A stretch of 64,000 nucleotides of DNA from Actinacidiphila yeochonensis CN732 (lineage in GTDB: Bacteria; Actinomycetota; Actinomycetes; Streptomycetales; Streptomycetaceae), in assembly GCF_000745345.1 (NCBI RefSeq), contig NZ_JQNR01000004.1:124001-188000 (forward strand), written 5' to 3'. The position numbers and the translations under genes are program-made. The notes beneath the pieces are model-generated. The model was not told the DNA's origin. It made no database searches and saw only the letters and a program-made list of their open reading frames with translations. Positions 17,550 to 27,085 of the stretch are shown here, in pieces (the stretch's first letter is position 1; every line of letters begins with the position of its first letter).

Positions 17550-17811
17550 GGGGTCCTGCCTTCCACTTCGCGACCGGGCGGTCCGGTCGGACCTGGTCAC
17601 TCAACACCGGGGGATCGGGTTTTCACAACCCCGGCCCGTGGTCCGGCCGCCCTGGGGCCGATCAGGGCGGCCGGACCGGCGGAGGCCCACCTCGGCGGCG
17701 CCGGGCCGCTCCCGCCGGACGGGCCTACCCGTTCGGCCTTCCCGGCGTCACCCCTGTCGCTCAGAGCCGCTCCGTACCGATCCGTGTCGCGCGGGGGCGT
17801 CCAGCGGTCGT

Positions 17812-18429
17812 TCAGGGTTGCTGGGTGTCGCTCTCGCGCAACCGCAGCAGGCGCTGGTAGGCGGCGAGCCCGTCCGGTACCCACGGCCACTGCGTGAGCC
17901 GGGCGGCCACCTCGTCCTCGGTGAGGAACGCGTGCCAGGCGACCTCCTCCGGCTGCGGGTCCACCGGCCCGTCCCAGCGCACCTCGTACACCGCCGACCA
18001 CCACGAGCCGCGCCCGCCGCCGTCCTCGTACAGGAACCTGAACAGCGGGGTGGGGCGCGGCAGCCCGGTGACGCCCAGCTCCTCCTCGGCCTCGCGCAGG
18101 GCGGCCTCGTCGTACGACTCGCCCGCGCCGAGGACGCCGCCCACGAACAGGTCGTAGCGCGAGGGGAAGATGAGCTTGCGGTCGGTTCGGCGGTGCACGA
18201 AGATCCGCTCCCGCGCGTCCCGGACCAGGATGAACGCGGCACGGTGGCGCAGCCCGCGGGCGTAGACGTCGGCGCGGCGGGCGGTGCCGGTGACGCGGTC
18301 GTGCTCGTCGACCACGTCCAGCACCTCGTCGGCGCTGAGCGGCTCCCCGCCGCCGGACGCGGCGTCCCGCGCCTCCCCGTACGGGGCGTCAGGTTCCGGG
18401 GAGTGCTGCGGCTCGGACGCTCGGCTCAT
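17812..18429 (-). CDS. Nudix hydrolase
   Basis: Nudix-fold pyrophosphohydrolase, ~205 residues. The Nudix box is complete: GGVLGAGESYDEAALREA followed by EEELGV, with the G, E, RE and EE ligands in place. The N-terminus ELDVVDEHDRVTGTARRADV-type segment (DVVDEHDRVTGTARRADV) and the HRAAFILVRDARERIFVHRR strand resemble IPP-isomerase-like or YfcD-type Nudix proteins. ATG 18429 is preferred; TTG 18441 is in frame just upstream. The first ~25 residues are acidic and poorly conserved in type. It stands alone, divergent from the holin-like gene. The substrate is unknown. Confidence 0.88.
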   Translation of the reverse strand: MSRASEPQHSPEPDAPYGEARDAASGGGEPLSADEVLDVVDEHDRVTGTARRADVYARGLRHRAAFILVRDARERIFVHRRTDRKLIFPSRYDLFVGGVLGAGESYDEAALREAEEELGVTGLPRPTPLFRFLYEDGGGRGSWWSAVYEVRWDGPVDPQPEEVAWHAFLTEDEVAARLTQWPWVPDGLAAYQRLLRLRESDTQQP

Positions 18430-18597
18430 GCCGGGATTCAACCACCGCCGCCCCGCGCGGCGCAGGCCAGGCCGACCCGCACAGGAGTCCGGAGGACGCG
18501 GAAGGGTCCCGGACCGGCGCGCGGCCGCCCCCGGCCCGCGCCGGGCGCACGTCGGGGCACGTCGGGGCCACTGCCGGCAGACCCGTAAGGTGGGAGG

Positions 18598-20741
18598 GTG
18601 CCTCAGCAGCCCGGTGGACGTGGGGGGCGGGTCGCGGGGCGCGGTGCCGTGCGGGCCGCCGGCCGCGTGCTGGCCGTGTGGATGGTGGCTTCGGCCACCC
18701 TCGCGGTGCTGGCCGCCCTGCTGCCGGACTTCCGCATCGAGGCGCCCGGCGGCGACAGCCCCACCCAGATAGCCGTGACCGCCGCGATCGGCGCCGGCGC
18801 GTTCGGCCTGCTGAGCGCCCTGGTGTGGCCGCTGCTGGTACGGGCCCTGCTGCTGGTCCCGGCGCTGGTGCTCGGCGCCCTGGTGTTCTTCCTCAACGGC
18901 TCGCTGCTGCTGGTCGCGCTGCGCTTCACCCCGGACGGCCGCGGCGAGGTGGCCCCGCCACCGCCGTGGTGATCGCCGCCGTCATGTCCGCCGCGTCCTC
19001 CACCACCAGCACCGCCCTCGCGATGCGCGACGACGCGGCCTACGGGCGGCGGCTCGCCCGGCTCGCCGGCCGTCGCCGCCACCCCCACGACCCGCCGCCG
19101 CCGGGCACCCCCGGCACCGTCTTCCTGCAACTGGACGGCCTGGGCCACGACGTGCTGCGCGACGCCCTCACCGCGGACCCGCCGGTGATGCCCACCCTGG
19201 CCGGCTGGCTGGGCACCACCCACGACCTGGTTCCGTGGCGCACCGGCTGGAGCAGCCAGACCGGCGCCAGCCAGCTCGCGATCCTGCACGGCAGCGACCA
19301 CGACGTGCCCGCCTTCCGCTGGTACGAGAAGGAGACCGGGCAGGTCATGGTCTGCAACCGCCCCTCCAGCGCCGCCGAGCTGGAACGGCGGGCGGTCGCC
19401 AGGACCGGCCGCCCGGGTCTGCTCGCGGACGGCGGCGCCAGCCGCGGCAACCTCTTCACCGGCGGCGCCCGCCAACTCGCCCTGGTGATGGCGGTGGCCG
19501 CCCGGCGCGGCCGGCTCACCCGCTCCCGCTCGGGCTACTTCGCCTACTTCTCCGACCCGGCCAACGCGGTCCGCACCGCCTGGTCGTTCGCCGCGGAGGT
19601 GGTCCGCGAGATCGGGCAGTCCACCGCCGCGCGGCTGCGCCGGGACCGGCCCCGGGTGGGGCGCGGCGGCCTCTACCCGCTGGTGCGGGCCTTCGCCACC
19701 GTGGTGGAGCGGGACGTGGCCGTCGCCGCCGTGGTCGGGGACATGCTCGCCGGGCGGGACGCCGTCTACGCCGACCTCGTGGCGTACGACGAGGTCGCGC
19801 ACCACTCCGGTCCGCGCAGCCGCGACGCCCGCAAGGTGCTGGCCCGGCTGGACCGCTCGGTGCGGCTGGTCGCCGACGCGGCCCGCCACGCGCCCCGGCC
19901 CTACCGGATCGTGCTGCTCTCGGACCACGGGCAGAGCGCCGGCGAGACCTTCGAGAGCGCCTACGGGACGAGCCTGCGGGAGCTGGTGCGGGCCGGCTGC
20001 GGCCTCGGCCACAGCGGCCACCGGCCACCCCGGCGCGGCGGCGCCGAGGCGCGCACGGCCGCCCGTACCGCCCTGCGCCGGCCCGAACGGGGCCGCGCGG
20101 CGGAGGAGGCGGAGTGCGCCGGCCCGCCCTCGGACCCGGTGGTGCTCGCCTCCGGGAACCTCGGCCTGGTGGCGTTCCCGGACATCCCGGGGCGGGCCAC
20201 GCTGGAGGAGCTGGAACAGCGCTGCCCCGACCTGCTGCCCAGGCTCACCGCCCACCCGGGGATCGGCTTCGTCCTGGTGCGCAGCGCCGTACGCGGCCCG
20301 CTGGTGCTGGGCGCGGACGGCTGCCGCGAGCTGGCCACGGGCAGGGTCGAGGGCACCGACCCGCTCGCCCCCTTCGGCCCGCACGCGGCCCGGGTGGTGC
20401 TGCGCGCGGACGCCTTCCCGCACACCGCCGACCTGATGGTGAACTCCCGCGTGGACCCGGCCACCGGCTCGGTGCACGCCTTCGAGCACCAGGTGGGCTC
20501 GCACGGAGGCCTCGGCGGCCCGCAGTCCCGGCCGTTCCTGCTGCACCCCGCCGAGCTGGCCGTGGCCGAGGAGCCGGCCGGCGCGGAGGCGGTACACGCC
20601 CTCTTCCGCTCCTGGCTGGCCCCGTCGGCCGAGCCCGCTCCCGGGCCCGCGCCTGCTCCCGAGCCCGCACCCGCGCCTGCTCCCGAGCCCGCGCCCGCAC
20701 CCGCTCCCGTAGCGGGCCCGGACGCCGCCGGGGCGCGCTGA
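18598..20741 (+). pseudogene. frameshifted holin-like membrane / alkaline-phosphatase-superfamily gene
   Basis: Frame 1 (18598-18972) encodes four hydrophobic segments typical of the mycobacterial-type four-TM holin family. Frame 3 then continues with ATAVVIAAVMSAASSTTSTA and a phosphatase-superfamily domain: VFLQLDGLGHDVLRDAL, DLVAYDEVAHHSGPRS, RIVLLSDHGQSAGETFE, HQVGSHGGLGGPQSRPFLLH. Streptomyces proteins commonly carry both parts in one chain, and the membrane segments are only complete if the frames join. One extra C in the run 18953-18956 would fuse them as GEVAPATAVVIAA. Alternatively two genes overlap as GTGA at 18969-18972. The C-terminus is a Pro/Ala repeat. Probable role: membrane-anchored phosphodiesterase. 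Confidence 0.75.
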
Positions 20742-20851
20742 CAGGGGGCGAGCGGGAGGGCGGCGGGCAGGCGGCCCTGGACCGACGCCTGCCGCGCTGC
20801 GCGGCGGGAAACCCGTGGCGCGAGAGCCGGCGGTTCCGTAGCGTGCAGGTC

Positions 20852-21730
20852 ATGCCGACACCCGTCCTGTACTGCGGTGATCCGCTGGAGCCCCGACGTG
20901 TGGACGAGCACTTCGCGCCGGAGGCACAGGAGGTCCGCGCCTGCGGCGGAGCGGTCGGGCTGATCGACCACGACGCGCTGCTACGGGGCGACGCGCGGCA
21001 GGCCGTCGCACACGTACCGGCCGGGCTGGGGAACGCCTGGTACCGGGGCTGGATGATTCCCGGCGATCGGTACGCCGCGCTGGCCGAGGCGCTGAGCAGG
21101 CGTGGCACCGAGTTGCTCGTCACACCGGAGCAATACCGGACCGCTCACGAACTGCCGGGCTGGTATCCGGCGTTCACCGGCATCACGCCGGCGAGCGTCT
21201 GGCGCCCCACCGAGCCCGGCGGGACGTTGACCGCCGACGACCTGGCCGCTCTCGCCGAGCCCCTGCCGCCGGGCCCGGGAATCGTGAAGGACTACGTCAA
21301 GTCCCGCAAGCACGAGTGGGAGCAGGCGTGCTTCGTTCCCGATCTCGCCGACGCCGCGGGGCTGGGGCGGGTGGTGCGGCGCTTCGTCGAACTGCAGGAG
21401 GAGTTCCTGGCCGGCGGGATCGTACTGCGCGCCTTCGAGGCGTTCTCGAAGCCCGAGTCCGTCGCGGCCGAGGCCCGCGTGTGGTGGCTGGACGGGGACC
21501 CCAGGCTGCTGACGCCCCATCCGGACAGTCCGTTCGGAAGAGGACTGGTGCCCGACCTCGACCACGTCCGCCCCGCGGTGCGGCGCCTGGGGTGCCGGTT
21601 CGTCACGACCGACATGGCCCTTCGCTCGGACGGGGTGTGGCGGGTCGTGGAAGTCGGCGACGGCCAGGTCGGTGATCTGCATCCGTCGGTCAGCCGAGGC
21701 GCACTGGCCGCGCTGCTGGTCGGTCCATAG
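20852..21730 (+). CDS. ATP-grasp domain-containing protein (R2K-like)
   Basis: About 292 residues. The C-terminal half looks like the R2K type of ATP-grasp: GIVKDYVKSRKHEWEQACFV (nucleotide-binding Lys residues), VELQEEFLAGGIVLRAFEAF, then the metal-binding end FVTTDMALRSDGVWRVVEVG and DGQVGDLHPS. The N-terminal half (VLYCGDPLEPRRVDEHFAPE and LIDHDALL) is the pre-ATP-grasp fold. Such enzymes join a carboxylate to an amine or thiol and are often orphans or linked to peptide tagging. Start ATG 20852 is the first in the conserved part. No partner gene sits beside it, so the substrate is unknown. Confidence 0.75.
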   Translation: MPTPVLYCGDPLEPRRVDEHFAPEAQEVRACGGAVGLIDHDALLRGDARQAVAHVPAGLGNAWYRGWMIPGDRYAALAEALSRRGTELLVTPEQYRTAHELPGWYPAFTGITPASVWRPTEPGGTLTADDLAALAEPLPPGPGIVKDYVKSRKHEWEQACFVPDLADAAGLGRVVRRFVELQEEFLAGGIVLRAFEAFSKPESVAAEARVWWLDGDPRLLTPHPDSPFGRGLVPDLDHVRPAVRRLGCRFVTTDMALRSDGVWRVVEVGDGQVGDLHPSVSRGALAALLVGP

Positions 21731-21766
21731 CCCCCGCGGCGCCAGCGGCCGCGGAGCCACGCGGGC

Positions 21767-22504
21767 TCAGTCCTCCTTGCGGAGGGCCAGCAGCCGGAAG
21801 ACGGGGTCGGCCCGCGGCACCTCGGGCTGCGGCAGCAGCGCCAGCTCCCGGGCCAGGGCGCCGGTCTGCTCGGCGTCCAGGGCCAGCTCCGAGGCGAAGC
21901 GGCCGTCCGCGATGTCCCCCGCCAGCCGGGCGGGGGAACGGCCCTGGCCGTGCCCGGTGAACCGCGCCTCGCCGGCCCGGCGCAGGCCGTGCTCGGCGGC
22001 CACCGCAAGAACCCGCGGCGCCGCGTCGGAGGCCGGGGCGCGCCGCACGCGGTGCGGCGCCAGCAGCCGCGCCATGTCGCTGTCCATGTCGTGCCCGGCC
22101 GCCTTGTCCACCGTGGCGACCAGCACCCCGCCCGGCCGCAGCACCCGCGCGCACTCGGCGACCACCGCCGCGGCGTCCGGCAGCAGGTGCAGCAGCCACA
22201 CCGCGCACACCGCGTCCAGCGAGCCGTCGGCGAACGGCAGCCGGCGGCAGTCGCCCAGCACCAGGCCGGGGCCCACCCGTCCGGCCGCGAGCCGGGCCAT
22301 GCCGGGGGAGGCGTCCAGGGCGACGACCCGCAGCCCCGGCCGCGTCAGCCGCTCGGTGACCAGTCCCGTGCCGCACCCCACGTCCAGCAGCGTCCGGGTG
22401 CCCGACGGCAGCAGGGCGAGCACCGCCCGGGCCGCCGCACCCGCCCGCGGTACGCCACCGCGGCTCGCGTCGTAGGTCAGCGCCTCGACGTCGTAGTCCA
22501 ACAT
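21767..22504 (-). CDS. class I SAM-dependent methyltransferase
   Basis: UbiE/COQ5-like methyltransferase, 245 residues. SAM-binding motif I is TLLDVGCGTGLVTERL (residues ~37-52), then VVALDASPGMARLA, the motif II region LPFADGSLDAVCAVWLLHLL and ARVLRPGGVLVATVDK. Residues beyond 150 vary, as in small-molecule enzymes. ATG 22504 begins at MLDYDVEALTYDASRGG, a typical first helix of this family. It converges on the ATP-grasp gene with 36 bp between stops. No pathway neighbour identifies its substrate. Confidence 0.88.
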   Translation of the reverse strand: MLDYDVEALTYDASRGGVPRAGAAARAVLALLPSGTRTLLDVGCGTGLVTERLTRPGLRVVALDASPGMARLAAGRVGPGLVLGDCRRLPFADGSLDAVCAVWLLHLLPDAAAVVAECARVLRPGGVLVATVDKAAGHDMDSDMARLLAPHRVRRAPASDAAPRVLAVAAEHGLRRAGEARFTGHGQGRSPARLAGDIADGRFASELALDAEQTGALARELALLPQPEVPRADPVFRLLALRKED

Positions 22505-22924
22505 GCCCAGAGCGTAGGTCAGTTGTATGAACAGCGGCCGATCCGCAGCCTTGCGCTCCGGTTACGGCTCCGGCTCGCGCTCCGGTCCGCCCCGCCGGCC
22601 GAGCCGGTGCGCGACGTCCGTGCGACGTCCGCGCGGCGCCGCCCCGACCGCCCCGAGCAGGGGCCCCGCGACCGGCACCGCGACCGCCCCGAGCCGGCGG
22701 GCCCGCGCGGCCCCGTCGCCCCGGCCGCTCCGCCGTCCGGGGACCGCTCCGGCGCGCCGCCGCCGTATACGGGGCCGCGTACGACAGGTGACGTCCTCTC
22801 AGCTGCGGCCGTGTGTGGCGCTTCCCCTGGGCCGGGCGGGGTGCGGAGGGCACGAAGGGCCCGGGGAGGGGACGAAGGGCCCGGTGCGGGGACGGTGCGG
22901 GGACGGTGCGGGGGCTTCCGGCGG
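22505..22924. other. 420-bp intergenic region with short tandem repeats
   Basis: No supported gene. It holds a GC-rich stretch between the divergently placed methyltransferase start and the end of the acyl-CoA ligase gene. Near 22850-22918 are short repeats: GACGAAGGGCCCGG twice, then GGTGCGGGGAC about three times. One of these could contribute to termination of the ligase gene. Confidence 0.5.
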
Positions 22925-24763
22925 TCAGACGTGGGGCTGGTGGCGGTAGAGGGTCTCGATCTCCCCCGCGTAGGCCGTCTCGATGGCCCGCCGCTTCAGC
23001 TTCATCGACGGCGTGAGCGTGCCGGCCTCCTCCGAGAACTGCCCGGCCAGGACGCGGAAGGTGCGGATCGACTCCGCCTGCGAGACCAGCGTGTTGGCAG
23101 CCGCCACCGCCCGCCGCACCTCCGCCTCCAGCTCCGGGTCGCGGACCAGCTCCGACAGCGCCGGACGGGACCTGCCGCGGACCAGCAGCCAGTGGTCCAC
23201 CGCCTCCCGGTCCAGGGTGATCAGCGCCGCCACGTACGGGCGGTCGTTGCCCACCGCCACGCACTGCGCCACCAGCGGATGGGCGCGCACCCGGTCCTCC
23301 AGGGCGGTCGGCGACACGCTCTTGCCGCCGCTGGTCACCAGGATCTCCTTGCGCCGCCCGGTGATCGTCAGATAGCCGTCCTCGTCCAGCGAACCCAGGT
23401 CGCCGGTGGCCAGCCAGCCCTCCCGCAGTGCCTGCGCGGTGGCCTTCTCGTCGTTGAGGTAGCCGGAGAACACCTGCCCGCCGCGCAGCCAGATCTCGCC
23501 GTCGTCCGCGATCAGCACGCTCGTCCCGGGCACCGGCACCCCGACGGTGCCGAAGCGGGTCTGCTCGGGCGGGTTCGCCACCGCCGCGGCCGTCGTCTCG
23601 GTCAGCCCGTAGCCCTCGTAGATCGTCACCCCGGCCCCGGCGAAGAACAGGCCGAGCCGCCGCTCCATCGCCGACCCGCCGGAGATCCCGTACCGGACCC
23701 GCCCGCCGAGCGCCCCGCGCACCTTGCTGTAGACCAGCTTGTCGTAGAGCTGGTGCTGCATCCGCAGGCCGGCGCTGGGTCCGGGCCCCACACCGAACGC
23801 CCTCGCCTCCAACGCCTCCGCGTGCCGCACCGCCACCTCCACGGCCTTCTCGAACGGGCCGAGCCTGCCGCCGATCTCGGCCTTGCGGCGCGCCGCCTGG
23901 AAGACCTTCTCGAAGACGTACGGCACCGCGAGCACGAACGTCGGGCGGAAGGCGGCCAGGTCCGGTATCAGGTCGGCGGCCGACATGCTCGGCTGGTGCC
24001 CCATCTTCACCCGGGCCCGGACGCAGCCCACCTCCACCATCCGGCCGAAGACGTGCGCCAGCGGCAGGAACAGCAGCGTCGACGGCTGCTCGCCCGGCTT
24101 CGCCGCGAACACCGCCTCGAAGCGGGCCACCACGTTGTCGGTCTCGGCCATGAAGTTCGCGTGCGTGATGAGGCAGCCGCGCGGCCGCCCGGTCGTACCC
24201 GAGGTGTAGATCACGGTGGCCACCGAGTCCGGGGTCACCGCGAGGCGGTGCCGGTCCACCACCTCGTCGCCCAGGTGGCGGCCGGCCGCCGCCAGTTCGG
24301 CCACGCAACCCGCGTCGAGCTGCCACAGCCGCCTCAGGTGGGGCAGCCCGTCCACCGCCGCGCCGACGGTCATCGCGTGGTCCTCGTGCTCGACGACCGC
24401 GGCCACCGCCCGCGCGTCGTGGAGCATCCAGCGCACCTGCTCCGAGGAGGACGTGGGGTACACCGGCACCGGTTGGGCGCCGACGGACCACAGGGCGAAG
24501 TCGAACAGGGTCCACTCGTAGCGGGTCCGGGACATGATCGCGACGCGGTCGCCGAACCGTACCCCCTGCGCCAGCAGCCCCTTGGCCACGGCGAGGACCT
24601 GGTCGCGGAACTCCGCCGCCGTGACGTCCGTCCAGCCGCCCTCCCCGTCCGACCGCCCCAGCACCACGTGGCCGGGACACTCCTCGGCGTTGGCGTAGAC
24701 GGCGTCCGCCAGTCCGCCCGCCTGAGGCGTCGCGACCATCGGGGGCACTGTGAACTGACGCAA
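22925..24763 (-). CDS. long-chain fatty acyl-CoA ligase (FadD-type)
   Basis: AMP-forming ligase of 612 residues that activates long-chain fatty acids for degradation or lipid synthesis. Motifs: VIYTSGTTGRPRGCLITHAN (A3), the eukaryotic-like long-chain linker MSRTRYEWTLFDFALWSVGA, ISGGSAMERRLGLFFAGAG, YEGYGLTETTAAAVANP (A5), WLATGDLGSLDEDGYLTITG (A7), RRKEILVTSGGKSVSP (A8) and the final LTPSMKLKRRAI with the catalytic Lys. The start is TTG 24763, giving LRQFTVPPMVATPQ, because AGGAGA sits seven bases upstream and the family N-terminus has this pattern; GTG 24748 is the alternative. It is a single-gene unit. Confidence 0.92.
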   Translation of the reverse strand: MRQFTVPPMVATPQAGGLADAVYANAEECPGHVVLGRSDGEGGWTDVTAAEFRDQVLAVAKGLLAQGVRFGDRVAIMSRTRYEWTLFDFALWSVGAQPVPVYPTSSSEQVRWMLHDARAVAAVVEHEDHAMTVGAAVDGLPHLRRLWQLDAGCVAELAAAGRHLGDEVVDRHRLAVTPDSVATVIYTSGTTGRPRGCLITHANFMAETDNVVARFEAVFAAKPGEQPSTLLFLPLAHVFGRMVEVGCVRARVKMGHQPSMSAADLIPDLAAFRPTFVLAVPYVFEKVFQAARRKAEIGGRLGPFEKAVEVAVRHAEALEARAFGVGPGPSAGLRMQHQLYDKLVYSKVRGALGGRVRYGISGGSAMERRLGLFFAGAGVTIYEGYGLTETTAAAVANPPEQTRFGTVGVPVPGTSVLIADDGEIWLRGGQVFSGYLNDEKATAQALREGWLATGDLGSLDEDGYLTITGRRKEILVTSGGKSVSPTALEDRVRAHPLVAQCVAVGNDRPYVAALITLDREAVDHWLLVRGRSRPALSELVRDPELEAEVRRAVAAANTLVSQAESIRTFRVLAGQFSEEAGTLTPSMKLKRRAIETAYAGEIETLYRHQPHV

Positions 24764-25223
24764 CGGCTTCTCTCCTAGCTGGCCGATTCGGGCCCGTAAG
24801 CTATCCGATCCCCACGGTGGGCGGGAGGGGTCGGAACGGATCTCCGTTACCGACGGTTCCCGCAGGTGAGTGGCGGATCGGCGTTCCTGGCAAGGGAGTC
24901 CTGGGGGTGGTCGGCGGCCGGGCGGGTCCGGCGGGAGGCCCGGATCTCCACCAAACCTGCCCCCCGCGGGCACGGCCACTCCACCCGGTTCGCGGCCCTT
25001 CACGGTCCTTCGCGTTCCCCCCCCGCACGACCGCGCCACCGGCGGGCCGCCGCTCCGCTCCGCGCGAGGGCCGCGGCGCGGCGGCGGCCTCCCGGCCACG
25101 GGACGCGAGGGCGGGCCGGTCGGCGCCGCCGCGGAACGGGCGCAGGGCAACCAGGGCAATCAGGGCGATCAGGGCACCTCGGGACGGCCTCAGCCCAGGG
25201 ATCGCAGGGCCTCTCAGGGCCTC
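24764..25223. other. 460-bp intergenic region between acyl-CoA ligase and LysR genes
   Basis: Both genes run on the minus strand, so this stretch is the promoter region of the ligase and the downstream region of the LysR gene. A possible minus-strand -10 (TAGCTT) lies near 24800. The rest is GC-rich, includes short GGGCAACCAGGGCAATCAGG-type repeats near 25145-25185, and no gene is supported. Confidence 0.5.
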
Positions 25224-26093
25224 TCAGGGGAGGGGACGGTGCAGGCTGTCCCCGCCGGCGAGGATCGCCTGCGCCAGCGCCCGGGCCGCCTCGCCGGCGT
25301 CCTTGCCGTCCCTGCCGTGCAGCAGGACGAAGTCCACCCAGCCCAGCTCCGGCAGCCCCGCCCGCGCCGGCACCCGCACCAGGCCCGGCGGCACCAGCTG
25401 CTGCGCGTGGGCCATCACCCCGAGGCCCGCCCGCGCGGCGGCCACCAGGCCGCTGAGGGAACCGCTGGTGCAGGCCACCCGCCAGGCCCTGCCGTCGCGC
25501 TCCAGCACCTCCAGCGCGCGGGCCCGGGTGATGCCGGGCGGCGGGAAGGCGATCAGCGGGACCGGGCGGTCGGGGTCGAGCCGCAGCCGCTCGGAGCCGA
25601 TCCACACCAGGCGGTCGCGCCACACCAGCTGGCCGGGTCCGTCCGGCCCGTACCGCTTGGCCAGGCACAGGTCCAGCCGGCCGGCGTCCAGCAGCTGGTG
25701 CAGGGTGCCCGACAGCTCGACGGTCAGCTCCAGGTCGACCTCCGGGTGCTCGCGCCGGAAGGTCGCCAGCAGTTCGGGCAGCCGGGTCAGCACGAAGTCC
25801 TCCGACACCCCGAACCGGAGCCGCCCGCGCAGCCGGGTGCCGGCGAAGAAGCCCGCCGCCCGCTCGTTGGCCTCCAGGATCGTCCGGGCGAAGCCGAGCA
25901 TCGCCTCGCCGTCCTCCGTCAGCTCCACCCCGTGCGTGTCCCGCGCGAAGAGCCGCCGCCCGGCCGCGTCCTCCAGCCGCCGCACGTGCTGGCTGACCGT
26001 GGACTGCTGAAGCCCCAGCCGCTGGGCGGCCCGCGTGAAGCTCAGCGTCTGCGCGACGGCGAGGAACGTCCGCAGCTGCACCGGTTCGAACAC
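25224..26093 (-). CDS. LysR family transcriptional regulator
   Basis: LTTR of 289 residues. The winged helix-turn-helix occupies residues 1-60 (QLRTFLAVAQTLSFTRAAQR, then LGLQQSTVSQHVRRLEDAAG), followed by the effector-binding domain from residue ~88 (GRLRFGVSEDFVLTRLPELL). ATG 26093 is the natural start. Its first 30 codons fall inside a 218-bp sequence duplicated 1.75 kb away (27754-27970), where only this N-terminal fragment is retained. No divergently transcribed target gene is adjacent, because the upstream side has been rearranged by the accessory segment; the target is therefore unknown. Confidence 0.9.
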   Translation of the reverse strand: MFEPVQLRTFLAVAQTLSFTRAAQRLGLQQSTVSQHVRRLEDAAGRRLFARDTHGVELTEDGEAMLGFARTILEANERAAGFFAGTRLRGRLRFGVSEDFVLTRLPELLATFRREHPEVDLELTVELSGTLHQLLDAGRLDLCLAKRYGPDGPGQLVWRDRLVWIGSERLRLDPDRPVPLIAFPPPGITRARALEVLERDGRAWRVACTSGSLSGLVAAARAGLGVMAHAQQLVPPGLVRVPARAGLPELGWVDFVLLHGRDGKDAGEAARALAQAILAGGDSLHRPLP

Positions 26094-26222
26094 CCCACCA
26101 GCTTAGGCCGCCCCCGGAACCCGAGCCCGTTCCGTACGCGGCCCGAGTCACGGGACTCGAACCCACGGCACCCGCCGTCGGGGGGGCTTCGGCATAGCCC
26201 GCCCGGGATCAGCGCAGCGCCT
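26005..26222. repeat. 218-bp direct repeat, copy 1
   Basis: Matches 27754-27970 in the same orientation except for one substitution and one base of a G run (seven G against six). It spans codons 1-30 of the LysR gene, the LysR upstream region, a tRNA T-arm-like stretch around 26143-26165, and the last codons of the XRE gene. The two copies bracket the XRE-DUF6879 pair. Confidence 0.95.
26143..26203 (-). other. tRNA 3'-half-like sequence
   Basis: On the minus strand, GGGCT-ATGCCGA-AGCCC can fold as a five-base-pair stem with a seven-base loop, followed by GTGGG-TTCGAGT-CCCGT, which has the T-arm consensus. There is no matching 5' half or acceptor partner, and the T stem has wobble pairs. It is not a functional tRNA. 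Such pieces are typical scars of site-specific integration at tRNA genes. The same piece occurs in copy 2 (with the better stem GCGGG). Confidence 0.45.
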
Positions 26223-27060
26223 CGACGGCCCGCACGATCAGCGTGCGGGCTTCGGCCCCGTACACCGCGAGGGACTGCAACTGCTCGAAGGCCCTCAAGT
26301 AGAGCCTGATCTCGCTGGGCTGCGTGATGTTCACCTCCGCCGAGATCAGCTCGACGCACGCGAGATCCCGGTCGAAGACGGAGAACGTCTCCGCCGCCCA
26401 CAGCGGCCGGTCCCGCGTCGCCATCGGGATGATGCCGAGCGAGACGGCCGGCAGGGCCCCCGCAGTCAGCAGGTGTCCGAGCTGCGCCGCCATCGCTTCC
26501 GCGTCGCCGAGCTGGTATCGCAGGACTGCCTCCTCAACGAGGAGGACGAACCGGCGTCCGGCCCGATGGATGATCCTCGACCGGTCGACTCGGGCCGCCG
26601 CCGCCTCGGGTCCGTCGTCCGGCAGGCCGAGGAAGCGGGCGTTCGCCGACAGCAGCGCGCGGGCGTAGCCCTCGGTCTGAAGGAACCCTGGCACCAGCGT
26701 GGTGGAGTAGACCCGGAACGTGGTGGTGGACTCGTACAGCGACCGGTAGCTGTCCTGGAGCCTGCGGAGGCCGTCGCGTGCCTGCCGTTTCCACTCCGTG
26801 TACTGCGATTCAGCGTGCAGGGACGCGGCGATCAGGTCGTCAGCCTGATCATCTGCCCCGGTGGCCCGGCACCACAGCCGGATGTCGGTCGGCGACGGCG
26901 GCGTCCGCGCGTTCTCGACCCGGCTCGTCTTGGCGTGGTGCCAGGAGCACCGGTTGGCCAGCTCGGTGACCGTCAGGCCGGCGGTCCGGCGCAGGGACCG
27001 GAGGCGTCGGGCGACGTCCTCTCGGGCGGCTTGCGCGGACGACGACGGCGATGCGGGCAT
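26209..27060 (-). CDS. XRE family regulator with DUF5753 (Scr1 antitoxin-like)
   Basis: Regulator of 283 residues: helix-turn-helix (LTVTELANRCSWHHAKTSRV, residues ~29-48, then ENARTPPSPTDIRLW) plus the long DUF5753 domain (YRSLYESTTTFRVYSTTLVP, GFLQTEGYARALLSA, LGIIPMATRDRPLWAAETFS). Streptomyces carry many paralogues, usually paired with a small DUF397 or DUF6879 protein; here DUF6879 lies 25 bp upstream on the same strand. The last codons lie within the 218-bp direct repeat. Its GC bias is weaker than its neighbours, consistent with accessory DNA. The toxin-antitoxin label comes from the family name only; no toxin activity is shown. Confidence 0.9.
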   Translation of the reverse strand: MPASPSSSAQAAREDVARRLRSLRRTAGLTVTELANRCSWHHAKTSRVENARTPPSPTDIRLWCRATGADDQADDLIAASLHAESQYTEWKRQARDGLRRLQDSYRSLYESTTTFRVYSTTLVPGFLQTEGYARALLSANARFLGLPDDGPEAAAARVDRSRIIHRAGRRFVLLVEEAVLRYQLGDAEAMAAQLGHLLTAGALPAVSLGIIPMATRDRPLWAAETFSVFDRDLACVELISAEVNITQPSEIRLYLRAFEQLQSLAVYGAEARTLIVRAVEALR

Positions 27061-27085
27061 GGGCCGGTCTACCGGTGCTCTCGAC

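Noticed and set aside
18598..18972. Prophage remnant indicated by the holin-like protein
   Set aside because: Four-TM holin-superfamily proteins are chromosomal in actinomycetes and no other phage gene is nearby.
21690..24778. Long frames on both strands over the acyl-CoA ligase
   Set aside because: Only the 22925-24763 minus-strand frame has ligase motifs and a ribosome site; others are shadows.
26143..26203. Functional tRNA-Gly(GCC) reading of the T-arm-like piece
   Set aside because: The loop fits GCC as anticodon, but position 32 is A, the 5' half is missing and the sequence is duplicated as part of a gene boundary.
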